Assembly: GCA_003139775.1 (NCBI GenBank)
Contig: PLGI01000113.1
Span: 1-50,822 of the forward strand
DNA: 50,822 nucleotides
Origin: Syntrophaceae bacterium
GTDB taxonomy: Bacteria; Desulfobacterota; Syntrophia; Syntrophales; Smithellaceae
Reading direction: 5' to 3'
Within the stretch, counting starts at the first letter, position 1; every line of letters begins with the position of its first letter. Below the pieces are notes generated by a model that searched no databases, was not told where the DNA came from, and saw only the letters and a program-made list of their open reading frames with translations. Below are positions 18,347-27,411 of this stretch, one piece after another. A program made the position numbers and the translations under genes.

Positions 18347-19438
18347 TTATTTAAACTTGTCAAAAAAATGTTGATGTTGTTGTAAATCATTTTTTGTCGC
18401 CCTGGACATTACAATTAAAGGGATCTTACCAGAGTTTCCGGGCACATCCAAAACATATTGCGGCAGGCAAAGTCCGGAACATTGACGCCATATTTTTTCC
18501 ATCATGGTTATGCTTGATTGCGGATCGGTGCGAAAGTGGTCGCATCCTTTAGCCGGGTCGCAGTGAAAAAGATAATACGGACGAACCGATATCTTTTGCA
18601 GGCCGTAAAGTAAATTACTCATTATCTCTGGGGAGTTATTGATGCCTTTCAGTAAAACTGACTGGTTGGAAACGGGAATCCCCGCCTCCTGTAGCATATT
18701 ACAGGCGCGCGTGGATTCCGGGGTGATTTCGCCTAGATGATTAAACTGAGTATTAAACCATAACGGCCGGTAGCGTTTGAGTATCCGGCAAAGTTCTTTG
18801 GTAATACGCATAGGCATAACAATAGGAACGCGGCTGCCGATTCGCAAAACTTCAATGTGCGGGATGGCGTGCAGCGAGGACAGAAGGGTCTCTAAAGTTT
18901 GGTCGTCAAAGATGAGCGGATCACCGCCGGAGATAATTACTTCCCGAATTTGCGGCGATTCAGAAATATAGCGGATCATTTTCTGGAAACGTGTTTTTAA
19001 ACTAAGATGATTTGGCTGTGACCAAAAACGCTTGCGATTGCAGTGCCGGCAATAAGTAGCGCAAATTTCAGTAACGATGGCCACGCAACGATCGGGGTAG
19101 CGGTGGATCAGCTTGGGTACCGGCATATGGGAATCTTCTTTCAAAGGGTCTTCCGGTGATCCGTCAGGATAAGAAATTTCCTGCGGGTCCGGAATGCATT
19201 GGGTGCGGATCGGGTCATTTGGATTATCATTTTGAATGAGCGAAAAATAATAAGGAGTTATCGCCAGAGGATAAACGGATGTCACGGCGGTCATAGTTTC
19301 TTTTTGTAACGCCGGTTTACCGAAAAAATATTCCAACTGGCTTGTTTTGGTAATACGGTTTTTAAATTGCCAGTGCCAATCCTGCCAATCTTTTGTAGAA
19401 GCGTTTTTAAAACGGGAAAGAAAAATATTTTTGTTCAT
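18347..19438 (-). CDS. epmB: EF-P beta-lysylation protein, lysine 2,3-aminomutase-like radical SAM enzyme
   Basis: A radical SAM protein of the KamA/EpmB family, 363 aa from the preferred ATG at 19438. The frame stays open to 19507, but those 23 extra residues do not look like the family. The iron-sulfur motif CxxxCxxC is seen in YCRHCNRK with the preceding Cys, followed by an EVIISGGDPL strand. EpmB converts (S)-alpha-lysine to (R)-beta-lysine for EpmA. It is the first gene of the epmB-efp-epmA group, 66 nt before efp. It could be mistaken for a catabolic lysine aminomutase, but the context decides. Confidence 0.92.
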   Translation of the reverse strand: MNKNIFLSRFKNASTKDWQDWHWQFKNRITKTSQLEYFFGKPALQKETMTAVTSVYPLAITPYYFSLIQNDNPNDPIRTQCIPDPQEISYPDGSPEDPLKEDSHMPVPKLIHRYPDRCVAIVTEICATYCRHCNRKRFWSQPNHLSLKTRFQKMIRYISESPQIREVIISGGDPLIFDDQTLETLLSSLHAIPHIEVLRIGSRVPIVMPMRITKELCRILKRYRPLWFNTQFNHLGEITPESTRACNMLQEAGIPVSNQSVLLKGINNSPEIMSNLLYGLQKISVRPYYLFHCDPAKGCDHFRTDPQSSITMMEKIWRQCSGLCLPQYVLDVPGNSGKIPLIVMSRATKNDLQQHQHFFDKFK

Positions 19439-19610
19439 ATTATTATTTACCATTGAAATTAGGGTGCATTTCGTATCACAAATTTCCCTGCTTGCAAAGC
19501 TAATCAATCGCCCGGCTCCAGCCAGGGGCTCAACTGCTCTTTAAATAGTTTAAAATTTATGGGAAATAAGATATACAATACAAGTCACAAAACAACTCTG
19601 GAGAGCAAAA

Positions 19611-20579
19611 TTGACGAATATACAACAGCGCAAAGAAAGAGTGGCGATGTTATCCATTGCTTCCAATTCTTCATTGGTTGTATTCAAAGTCATTGTCGGC
19701 GTTCTCATCGGTTCCGTTTCGATAATTTCCGAAGCGATTCATTCAGGCATGGATTTGCTGGCGGCAATGATTGCCATGTTTTCCGTAAAAACATCTTCCG
19801 TTCCCGCTGACGATGTTCATCCTTTCGGCCACGGGAAAATAGAAAACATATCCGGTTTTGTGGAAGCTCTGCTTATCTTTATCGCGGCGTTTTGGATAGT
19901 ATTTGAAGCGCTGAAAAAGTTAAACTCCTCACAGGTTATAGAATGCGCCGGCTGGGGAGTTGTGGTCATGCTTTTTTCCTCGGGTGTTAATTATACTGTT
20001 TCACGAAAGCTTTTCCAGGTAGGTAAAGAAGCGGATTCGATTGCTCTGCAGGCTGACGCTTGGCATTTACGCACGGATGTTTATACATCGGCGGGTGTTA
20101 TGGCGGGTCTGAGCATAATTTGGATGGGAAACAAACTTTTTCCCGCATCCAACATTAATTGGATTGATCCCGTTGCCGCCCTGCTTGTTGCCATTCTTAT
20201 TTTGCGTGCAGCGTATCATCTGATTGTCCAGTCTATCCGCGATTTAATAGATGTTAAACTGCCGCCCGAAGAAGAGAATTGTATCCGCAATATAATTATC
20301 AGCAATCAGCCGGCGATTAATGGGTTTCATCATTTGCGGACGCGCAAGGCCGGTCATGTTCGTTTTGTAGAATTTCATATCAAAGTCGATCCGCAGATGT
20401 CCGTGCTTGATTCGCATAACATTACCACAGGATTGGAACAAAAGATTAAACAAAAATTTCCCGAATCCGCCATTAACATTCATATTGAGCCTTGTGATGG
20501 TGAATGCGAGGATATATGCGCGGCGGGCTGTTTATTGCCCGAAGAAAAAAAGCCCAGAGTCTTAAAAAGCTCCCATTAG
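19611..20579 (+). CDS. cation diffusion facilitator family transporter
   Basis: A 322-aa inner-membrane metal/proton antiporter with about six transmembrane helices and a C-terminal cytoplasmic domain (about 215-300). The metal-site helix reads SEAIHSGMDLLAAM, and the HPFGHGKIE loop is the CDF signature. The tail has a Cys-rich CDGECEDICAAGC stretch that could bind metal and is unusual. Substrate (Zn, Fe, Co or Mn) cannot be read from sequence. Translation most likely starts at TTG 19611 with CTGGAG just upstream; the next ATG is 12 codons in. It is divergent from epmB. Confidence 0.9.
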   Translation: MTNIQQRKERVAMLSIASNSSLVVFKVIVGVLIGSVSIISEAIHSGMDLLAAMIAMFSVKTSSVPADDVHPFGHGKIENISGFVEALLIFIAAFWIVFEALKKLNSSQVIECAGWGVVVMLFSSGVNYTVSRKLFQVGKEADSIALQADAWHLRTDVYTSAGVMAGLSIIWMGNKLFPASNINWIDPVAALLVAILILRAAYHLIVQSIRDLIDVKLPPEEENCIRNIIISNQPAINGFHHLRTRKAGHVRFVEFHIKVDPQMSVLDSHNITTGLEQKIKQKFPESAINIHIEPCDGECEDICAAGCLLPEEKKPRVLKSSH

Positions 20580-20627
20580 CTTTGTGGTGGCGCACTTTTT
20601 GTAGTGTGGTCAACCTAAATGGTATTA

Positions 20628-21404
20628 TTAAGATAAATAAATTGGCGGTTTAATTTCCGGCAGTTTGTCGCCTTCGTACAAAACCTTTTCCAAAAAAAGA
20701 CCGGAAGGCGGGGCGGTGAATCTGGCCGGTGCTTCCGAATAAGAGTTGAGCATTTTTTCGATATCGCGGCAGGTTATATTGTCGCGGCCGGCCTCTATAG
20801 TAATCCCCACTATGCGCCGCACCATCTTCCAGAGAAAATGAGAACCGGCAACGCGCACGGCAATGATGTCATCAAATTCCTTTAGCCACAATCCTTCAAT
20901 GTTGACTTTTGTTGATGTCTCTTTATCCATTCTTTTATCGGCAAACGAGGCGAAATCGTGGAAGCCCTGAAATAAACTCAGCGCCTGCTGCATTTTGTTG
21001 ATATTAAGATTGTCTTTGATCCACCAGACATAGCGCTTGCCAAAGGCGGTGCGCCTTTTGGCGATAAGATAGAGATAGCTTCGGCTCACGGCGTGATGGC
21101 GAGCATGAAAAAGCGGCGGGGCATTTTCCACCTGCAATACATTAATGCTTGCCGGCAGGTTATCATTGATCCCGATGCGTAGAGTTTCCGGATTAATTTT
21201 CTTGGAAGATTCCAGATGGGCGGTTTGCGCCAAGGCATGCACTCCGGCATCGGTTCGTCCGGCTCCTTGAAGTTGCACCGGCCCGCCTAAAAATTTCTGC
21301 GCGGCGGCAATTAAAGTTTCTTGAATGCTTTTAGCATTTTTTTGCGTTTGCCATCCGCGGTAATTGGTTCCGTCGTATTCTAAAACAATTTTATATTTAT
21401 ACAT
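20628..21404 (-). CDS. truA: tRNA pseudouridine(38-40) synthase
   Basis: A 258-aa TruA, which isomerises uridines 38-40 in the anticodon arm. The catalytic aspartate lies in GAGRTDAGVHALAQ. The MYKYKIVLEYDGTNYRGWQ opening and the FLWKMVRRIVG block near the C terminus are diagnostic. The frame continues to 21452, but the family start is the ATG at 21404. The extra upstream residues come from the repeat region that follows. It is convergent with the cation transporter, with 48 nt between stops. Confidence 0.95.
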   Translation of the reverse strand: MYKYKIVLEYDGTNYRGWQTQKNAKSIQETLIAAAQKFLGGPVQLQGAGRTDAGVHALAQTAHLESSKKINPETLRIGINDNLPASINVLQVENAPPLFHARHHAVSRSYLYLIAKRRTAFGKRYVWWIKDNLNINKMQQALSLFQGFHDFASFADKRMDKETSTKVNIEGLWLKEFDDIIAVRVAGSHFLWKMVRRIVGITIEAGRDNITCRDIEKMLNSYSEAPARFTAPPSGLFLEKVLYEGDKLPEIKPPIYLS

Positions 21405-21419
21405 AATGAGCCTTGATTT

Positions 21420-21615
21420 TTCGAAACGCAGTGCATACCCCCTGAAGGGCATCTGCGACGAAAAATCTTAGAGCGAATTATCCCCGCAGCGAAGCGGGAT
21501 TTGAAACCCTTTTATTTAGATCCAAGCTTTAGTGAGCCTCAAATGTTACAAACATAGTGCAGTAAGATTTGTCAGGCGAACTATCCCTCCGCCGTGGCGG
21601 ATAGGGATAATGAAC
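21420..21615. repeat. palindromic repeat block between truA and the NlpC/P60 gene
   Basis: No gene is seen. The block contains CCCGCAGCGAAGCGGG (short inverted repeat near 21484-21500), TCCAAGCTTTAGTGAGCCTC near 21521-21540 (the AAGCTT core shared with the 10.7 and 29.1 kb blocks), and TATCCCTCCGCC paired with GGCGGATAGGGATA around 21582-21613. Small hairpins of this type recur elsewhere in the window. Confidence 0.6.
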
Positions 21616-21623
21616 CTTTTGCT

Positions 21624-22994
21624 TCAGGGCTTGGTCGAAGGGTTAATACCATTTTGCTGTGTTTGTTTCTCCGGCGCCAATACATTCATTCCGGAAAGAG
21701 TTTTTATTAATAATCCCCCTGGATCAAGACAACTTAATTCAGCTCCCGGGCACAACGTCGTGATCACGGCTTTTCCGATGATTTTCCTTCCTTCCCTGCC
21801 TCTAAAGTCTCTTGTTTTCAGGCCCCAGATATTATGGAAAATAAGCGCACGGTCGTTTAGCTCGCCAATGTAAAGCATAATGTGTCCCTTGCGCCAGAGG
21901 AGACTCAAGTAAGGAATTCCTTTTTCTAAGATGACTTTTTCTTTTTGCTCGGGATCAAGTCCCTGCAGATTGATATAAGTTCCCACTTCTTTGACTTGAT
22001 CTTCGGAGTGTCGCGGCAGCCAGATGCCAAAAGGGATAAAGAAATCTTTTGTCATCGCCGAACAATCACGATTGCCATAAAGACCGCCCCAACCATATGG
22101 CTGGTCTATTAATTCGTTGGCAATTTTGACTGCGTTCAGGTAATTGAAGGGCAGCGGTTTGAGTGCGGCTGCCTGAAGGGAGACGAAGCCGTGCTTAATT
22201 ACCGCATAGTTGTTTTTATCTGTCGCCGCGATAAGTATTTCCAGTTTCTCCGGCATCTCATTAACTAAAGGAAAAATGTGTCCGATTGATGCCTTAAGAC
22301 AAAAATTGTCGTCGGTATCAAAAACGGAAGTTTGATCCTTGATAATGACGGCATAACGGCCGGACTCCCATGTTTTAATGAATTTGTCATCGACACGAGC
22401 GCAGTCCTCAGCAGGTATCCAGCCAAAAGTAAAATAGGTTTCCACCAGCGCCCAAGCTTTATCCGTGCTGAGATGGCAAACAAAAACAGGAGTATTTGCG
22501 GCTACAGAAGATATTTGCAGATTATCAAAAGGCCAACCGGAGCTGTCTCCATCAGGCTTGTAAAAGTGAGGTCTTTGCGTGGGCAGCATCCGCAAATTTG
22601 TATTTCTCGTTGTAATGGCCAAGTGCAGGGCATTGGGGTAGTTTTCTAAAGAGGCATTTTGCTGAAGTTTCTCTAACCACTCCGCTGAATGTTTTTTTTT
22701 GTTTTCACCATAACCGAGATTCATCCCGATTTTTTTAAAAAGGAATGATACTCTGTCGAATGATGCGTGAAAAGGCTGATGCTGATGCCAGACTGAAAAG
22801 TAAATGATGTTATAATCTTCGTCCATTTGCGCCTGAGTTTCCGCCCCGAGAGGCTCTATTGGTTTGGCGGTATCTTTTAAGTAGGATGCGTGATCTTGAG
22901 GCAATTCCCTTACGTCTTTGATAGTGTCCGGCGGCTGCAGACAACCGGATAAAAAGAAGAGGATTAAGACACAACAAAAAAGTTTTATTTTCAT
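21624..22994 (-). CDS. NlpC/P60-family lipoprotein with SH3-like domains
   Basis: A 456-aa lipoprotein with lipobox Leu-Ser-Gly-Cys near residue 18. The middle (about 130-260) resembles the bacterial SH3 domains found in this endopeptidase family. The C-terminal NlpC/P60 domain (about 285-430) has the catalytic cysteine in YGNRDCSAMTKDFF and a histidine in KGHIMLYIG. Such enzymes cut peptidoglycan stem peptides, and this one would sit on a membrane facing the periplasm. It is divergent from the arginine decarboxylase gene. The family is clear; the exact bond cut is not known. Confidence 0.85.
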   Translation of the reverse strand: MKIKLFCCVLILFFLSGCLQPPDTIKDVRELPQDHASYLKDTAKPIEPLGAETQAQMDEDYNIIYFSVWHQHQPFHASFDRVSFLFKKIGMNLGYGENKKKHSAEWLEKLQQNASLENYPNALHLAITTRNTNLRMLPTQRPHFYKPDGDSSGWPFDNLQISSVAANTPVFVCHLSTDKAWALVETYFTFGWIPAEDCARVDDKFIKTWESGRYAVIIKDQTSVFDTDDNFCLKASIGHIFPLVNEMPEKLEILIAATDKNNYAVIKHGFVSLQAAALKPLPFNYLNAVKIANELIDQPYGWGGLYGNRDCSAMTKDFFIPFGIWLPRHSEDQVKEVGTYINLQGLDPEQKEKVILEKGIPYLSLLWRKGHIMLYIGELNDRALIFHNIWGLKTRDFRGREGRKIIGKAVITTLCPGAELSCLDPGGLLIKTLSGMNVLAPEKQTQQNGINPSTKP

Positions 22995-23204
22995 GAAAAA
23001 ATGCCTTGATTTAATTTTACAGACTTTTATAGTCTTTTTTTAGGCTTTGAGCAAGATTAAACGATGAATGTTTGCCCGGCTGGTGAATAATTTTGTGGAA
23101 TAAGACATTGAACACTGATATAAGTAACAAAACTGTTTCAGGCATGGGATTGCTGGTTAAAAAAAAGTCTTTTGCCCTTCACTAAAAAAGTAAGGAGTTG
23201 AAAA

Positions 23205-23753
23205 ATGGATAGCTTTGTGCCCCGTAAAATTTTTTTTACAAAAGGTGTGGGCACGCACAAAGATGAATTGCATTCATTTGAGCGTGCCTTACGTGATGCC
23301 GGAATAGAAAAATGCAATTTGGTGCAGGTATCCAGCATATTCCCGCCGCGCTGTAAAATGATTTCCAAAACTCAGGGTCTTAAAGAATTAACACCCGGCG
23401 CCATTACATATTGTGTTTTGAGCCGCTGCTGCACCAATGAACCCAAAAGGCTTCTGGCGGCATCGGTCGGGTGTGCCATTCCCGCCGACAAAGCATCTTA
23501 TGGTTATATCAGTGAACATCACGCATACGGTCAGAACGAAAAACAAGCAGGTGACTACGCGGAAGATCTGGCCGCGGCCATGCTGGCCTCCACTTTGGGT
23601 ATTGATTTTGATGTCGATGAAAGCTGGGATGAGAAAAAAGAAATATTTAAAATCAGCAGTAAAATAGTCCGGACTCTTAATGTAACTCAATCCACAATTT
23701 GTAAAGATAATAAATACACCACAGTTATTGCCGTGGCTTTATTTGTGTTCTGA
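23205..23753 (+). CDS. pdaD: pyruvoyl-dependent arginine decarboxylase
   Basis: A 182-aa proenzyme that cleaves itself to generate a pyruvoyl cofactor. The processing site is the Ser43-Ser44 pair in [27 protein letters not shown] and [11 protein letters not shown] are further conserved blocks. It makes agmatine from arginine, the first step of one putrescine/polyamine route, and this family is best known from archaea and a minority of bacteria. AAGGAG lies 8 nt before the ATG. The gene stands alone here: no agmatinase or spermidine synthase is next to it. Confidence 0.93.
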   Translation: MDSFVPRKIFFTKGVGTHKDELHSFERALRDAGIEKCNLVQVSSIFPPRCKMISKTQGLKELTPGAITYCVLSRCCTNEPKRLLAASVGCAIPADKASYGYISEHHAYGQNEKQAGDYAEDLAAAMLASTLGIDFDVDESWDEKKEIFKISSKIVRTLNVTQSTICKDNKYTTVIAVALFVF

Positions 23754-23846
23754 AATACTGTCTTTTGCTACAAAAAGGAATATATATCGGGAACTCAACC
23801 GGCAGGCTTTTCCTCCGGCTATGGTCTCTTAAATATATCGCAAGAT

Positions 23847-24722
23847 ATGAATAAAACTATCATGAAAAAAGAAATACCGGAATTAAAAATGCAGGACGTC
23901 GGCGGAGCCGAATTGCCTTACCTTTATTATGAAGGAGAAGCTCCGCAAATTCTTTTTGCTCATGCCACAGGTTTTTTGCCCTGGCTCTGGCATCCGATAA
24001 TAGAAGACTTGGCGCCGTCGAATCAGGCATGGGTGCCGTATATATGCAATTATCGCGAGTGTGATCCGGAAAAAGGCGGTTTGGGTTGGAATATTATTGC
24101 CGAGGACTTATCCGGCTTCTGCCGTTCGCAGCACATTGTAAATCATTTAGCTGTCGGGCATTCGATGGGGGCTACAGTGCTCACTATTGCCGCCGCTGTT
24201 TTTGGCATGGAGCCGCGCGCCATGATTCTAATTGAGCCGATTTTCCTGCCGGAAGAATTTTACTCGATGAAAGTCAGTGTAAAAGATCATCCATTGGCTT
24301 CCAAATCGATAAAAAGAACAAATCACTGGAAAAATGAAGAGCAAGCTTGGGCTTATTTAAAATCAAAATCGCTTTTTTCTGACTGGGATGAGGAAGTTCT
24401 GGCACTGTATATCAAATACGGCATGGAAAAACAAAAATCAGGAGATTTAAAACTTGCCTGCACGCCGGAAAGCGAGGCGGCGATGTTTATGGGCGGCGGG
24501 AGCAGGAACCCCTGGCCACTGCTCGAAAAATTGACTTGTCCGGTTTTGGTGGTAGAGGGAGAAAAAAGTCCCAATAAAGACTTCGTCGATTTGCCAAGGG
24601 CTGTATCTTTATTGCGTCATGGAAAATACAAATCAGTTGTCGGAGCTGGACACTTAATCCCCATGCAGAAACCGCAAGAAGTTGCTCAAATCATAAAAGA
24701 ATTTTTGGCGGAAGTAATCTAA
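23847..24722 (+). CDS. alpha/beta-fold hydrolase
   Basis: A 291-aa single-domain alpha/beta hydrolase. The nucleophile elbow is GHSMG with Ser106, the oxyanion region is HATGFLPWLWHP, and the C-terminal histidine is in GAGHLIPM. The acid is probably Asp or Glu in the VLVVEGEKSPNKDF segment. The substrate is unknown; such enzymes can be esterases, lactonases or thioesterases. It precedes the mla operon by 67 nt on the same strand. A tentative promoter (TTGACG 24730, TAAGCT 24752) separates them, so they need not share a transcript. Confidence 0.85.
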   Translation: MNKTIMKKEIPELKMQDVGGAELPYLYYEGEAPQILFAHATGFLPWLWHPIIEDLAPSNQAWVPYICNYRECDPEKGGLGWNIIAEDLSGFCRSQHIVNHLAVGHSMGATVLTIAAAVFGMEPRAMILIEPIFLPEEFYSMKVSVKDHPLASKSIKRTNHWKNEEQAWAYLKSKSLFSDWDEEVLALYIKYGMEKQKSGDLKLACTPESEAAMFMGGGSRNPWPLLEKLTCPVLVVEGEKSPNKDFVDLPRAVSLLRHGKYKSVVGAGHLIPMQKPQEVAQIIKEFLAEVI

Positions 24723-24789
24723 GATACAGTTGACGAATTTCAATAAATATGTAAGCTTTCCACTGGAAGTAATCTAAAAACAATCAACA

Positions 24790-25656
24790 ATGGGAAACCT
24801 GTTCATGGCTTTGACCGAAAATAATCAGTGTGGCTCGGAGGGCGAAGCAAAGAGTCGGCCAGGTACGTTTCTGGCGCAGCCGTTCACCCTTATTGGGGAA
24901 GCGGTAATCGGCTGGATTAACGGTTTAGGTAAGGCAACGCTTTTCCTTTTTATGGCACTTGTCAAAACCTTTCGGTCCAAGCAGTTATCCAAGGTTATTC
25001 AGCAAGTCTATTACATCGGGGCGAGGTCCACAACGATTATAATGCTGGTCAGCTTGTTTACCGGCATGGTTCTGGGTCTGCAATCATACCACGCGTTGAT
25101 AAAATTTGGCGCGGTGGGCGGGTTGGGAGCGCTGGTTTCTCTTTCCCTGATCAGGGAATTGGGACCGGTTCTTACGGCCATTATGATTACAGCCAGAGCG
25201 GGTTCCGCCATCACGGCCGAGATCGGCATCCAGCGCATTTCCGAGCAGGTCGACGCCCTGCATACCATGCGTATTGATCCGTTTCGATATCTTATCAGCC
25301 CCAGGATTATAGCGGCGATCATCAGTTTTCCCCTGCTCACCGCCGTGTTTGACTTCATTGGTATTATAGGAGGCTATGTCTCCGGTGTGGCGCTTCTAGG
25401 TTTGAATGCCGGAGTTTATTCCCACAGCATTCAATCCAATGTTGATATGAAAGATCTCACCGACGGTTTTATTAAGGCGATAGTATTCGCGGTAATCGTC
25501 GCCACCGTCTGCTGTTATCAGGGATATTATGTACACATGCGCAAGGATAGCCATGGCGCCAAGGCTGTCGGCCTGGCCACTACTTCGGCTGTTGTTATCT
25601 CCTGTGTGTTGATTCTCGTTTCGGATTATGTAGTGACTTCGCTTCTTTTAATATAG
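24790..25656 (+). CDS. mlaE: ABC transporter permease MlaE
   Basis: A 288-aa inner-membrane protein of the MlaE permease family (five to six transmembrane helices). The family block LIRELGPVLTAIMITARAGSAITAEIG and the following EQVDALHTMRIDP are clear. MlaE is the membrane channel of the MlaFEDB phospholipid transporter, which keeps outer-membrane lipid asymmetry. The ATG at 24790 has no strong ribosome site, and the in-frame ATG at 24805 is an alternative. It is the first gene of mlaE-F-D-C-A. Confidence 0.94.
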   Translation: MGNLFMALTENNQCGSEGEAKSRPGTFLAQPFTLIGEAVIGWINGLGKATLFLFMALVKTFRSKQLSKVIQQVYYIGARSTTIIMLVSLFTGMVLGLQSYHALIKFGAVGGLGALVSLSLIRELGPVLTAIMITARAGSAITAEIGIQRISEQVDALHTMRIDPFRYLISPRIIAAIISFPLLTAVFDFIGIIGGYVSGVALLGLNAGVYSHSIQSNVDMKDLTDGFIKAIVFAVIVATVCCYQGYYVHMRKDSHGAKAVGLATTSAVVISCVLILVSDYVVTSLLLI

Positions 25657-25664
25657 AGAAATTT

Positions 25665-26909
25665 ATGAATACTCCATTGATTGAATTTAAAAATATTATC
25701 AAGCGTTTCGGATCGCAAACAGTTCTGGAGAATGTAAATTTACAAATATATGAGGGACAGGTTACCACTATTATCGGTCTGAGTGGTTCGGGTAAAAGCG
25801 TGCTGCTCAAACATATCATCGGTCTGCTTAAGCCCGACGAAGGAACCATTCTCTTCCGCGGCAAACCGTTGACCGAAATGAAGAAATCCGAGATTGCCGC
25901 TTTACTGGCCCGGATTAGTTATATGTTTCAAGGTAATGCATTGTTCGATTCCTTGACTGTCTATGATAATATTGCGCTGCCCCTGAGGGAAACTACAAAT
26001 TTGAAAAAAGCGGAAATTGACCGCAGGGTTATGGCTAGAATCGAACAGACAGAGCTCACCGAAGCCGCCTACAGGTATCCGTCGGAACTCTCCGGAGGTA
26101 TGCAAAAACGGGCGGCGCTGGCGCGCGCGCTGATAACCGATCCTCAAATCGTTTTGTTTGATGAACCGACTACCGGCCAGGACCCTGTCCGGAAAAACGC
26201 GATACTGAGCATGATTGCTCAGTATCAAAGAAAATTTAATTTCACCGCGATCATGGTCAGCCATGAGATCCCGGATGTGTATTTTATTTCCAACCGGATT
26301 CTTGCTCTCTATGATAAAACAATTGTCTTTCAGGGAACGCCGGAAGAACTGGGAAATTTTGATCACCCTTTCAATGATGAAGTTATCCATAGCCTCGAAG
26401 GGTTGCAGAAGGAACTGACGGGTCTGTATTCTAAGCGACAGTTTAAAGTTTTAAATCATGTTCAGTTAAAGCGTAGAGAAGCAGGTGAAAATTACTGCAT
26501 TGCAGCTTTTACTCTGACAAATCTGGATGCAATCATTTCCAGCATGGGTCACGATAAGGCGCAGGAAGTCATCCACTCGATGGGAGTATATATTGACAAA
26601 CACTTTGGCGCCATAGGCGGCTTTTCCACCCGCCGCAAGGCCAATGAATTTGTTACAGTGCTGCCTTTTTCGGATATTGCGGAAGCTGAGAGCATTTTGA
26701 AGGATTTTGTTAAGGATTTTCAGGAGCAGGGAATCCGCGATATTTGGGCCGGAGCTCAAAAGCAGGCGCCTTCAGGGAAGTGCGTTGATTTCTCCATTCG
26801 GGCGGGAATTGCTCAGGGACAACCTACTGCTGAAATAGATCAGGTTATAGATTCGGCAAGATCTCAACAAAAGGAAATTGGACGGCTGCAATGCGCCGTC
26901 GGGGAGTAA
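25665..26909 (+). CDS. mlaF: ABC transporter ATPase MlaF with C-terminal degenerate GGDEF-like domain
   Basis: The first 245 or so residues are a complete ABC ATPase: Walker A GLSGSGKS (38-45), signature LSGGMQKR (near 145) and Walker B IVLFDEPT (near 163). This is MlaF, which powers lipid transport with MlaE. Unlike ordinary MlaF (about 260-270 aa), this protein runs to 414 aa. The extra 165 residues look like a diguanylate cyclase fold: a F-TLTNLDAI strand, SMGHDKAQEV (compare the GH-GD helix of GGDEF domains), RRKANEFV at the place of the GG(D/E)EF loop (about 323-330), and DFSIRAGIAQG in place of the usual SIG(V/I)A strand. The two glycines and the first acidic residue of the loop are lost, so catalysis is unlikely. 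The domain assignment comes from pattern matching by eye. Confidence 0.92.
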   Translation: MNTPLIEFKNIIKRFGSQTVLENVNLQIYEGQVTTIIGLSGSGKSVLLKHIIGLLKPDEGTILFRGKPLTEMKKSEIAALLARISYMFQGNALFDSLTVYDNIALPLRETTNLKKAEIDRRVMARIEQTELTEAAYRYPSELSGGMQKRAALARALITDPQIVLFDEPTTGQDPVRKNAILSMIAQYQRKFNFTAIMVSHEIPDVYFISNRILALYDKTIVFQGTPEELGNFDHPFNDEVIHSLEGLQKELTGLYSKRQFKVLNHVQLKRREAGENYCIAAFTLTNLDAIISSMGHDKAQEVIHSMGVYIDKHFGAIGGFSTRRKANEFVTVLPFSDIAEAESILKDFVKDFQEQGIRDIWAGAQKQAPSGKCVDFSIRAGIAQGQPTAEIDQVIDSARSQQKEIGRLQCAVGE

Positions 26910-26913
26910 ACAA

Positions 26914-27393
26914 ATGAAAAAATACAAGATAGAAACAATAGTCGGCATCTTTGTCTTTTTGGGATTGCTCTGCATAGGGTACATGACTGTAAAACTCGGC
27001 AAAGTTTCTTTGTTCGGCGACACTTCTTATCCCATCATTGCCAAATTCGTATCAGTAACCGGTCTGAGAGATGGTAACCCGGTCAATATTTTAGGTATCG
27101 AGGTCGGACAGGTGGAACGAATCACCATGGATCAGGAAAACCAGAAGGCGGTAGTGGAATTAAAAATCAAAAAAGGAGTAAAGATATATGATGATGCCAT
27201 CGCCTCCATTAAAACCGAAGGCCTGATGGGCGATAAGTATGTCAGTATTGATCCCGGAGGCTCCGGATCGCTTCTCGGACCTCGTGGGACCATCACGGAA
27301 ACGCAGGGGCCCGTGGATATAGTGGACCTTGTTGGTAAATATGCATTTGGGGAAGTGAAAAAGGATAAGAACACGGAAACGGAAAAGAAATAA
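26914..27393 (+). CDS. mlaD: MCE-domain lipid-binding protein MlaD
   Basis: A 159-aa protein with an N-terminal membrane anchor (about 5-25) and one MCE domain (about 38-120), including VTGLRDGNPVNILGIEVGQV and EGLMGDKYVSIDPGG. MlaD forms a ring that binds phospholipid on the periplasmic side of MlaFE. The frame opens at 26878, but the ATG at 26914, four nt after the mlaF stop and behind GGGGAG, gives the proper N terminus. The charged Lys/Glu tail after the MCE domain is low-complexity. Confidence 0.94.
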   Translation: MKKYKIETIVGIFVFLGLLCIGYMTVKLGKVSLFGDTSYPIIAKFVSVTGLRDGNPVNILGIEVGQVERITMDQENQKAVVELKIKKGVKIYDDAIASIKTEGLMGDKYVSIDPGGSGSLLGPRGTITETQGPVDIVDLVGKYAFGEVKKDKNTETEKK

Positions 27394-27411
27394 ATTTAGG
27401 AGGCTTAAGTA

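Noticed and set aside
18347-19438. catabolic lysine 2,3-aminomutase
   Set aside because: The gene is contiguous with efp and epmA and lacks lysine-fermentation neighbours, which supports EpmB.
21532-21873. 113-codon plus-strand frame over the repeat and the end of the NlpC/P60 gene
   Set aside because: Its first part is repeat sequence and the rest is antisense to a well-supported lipoprotein.
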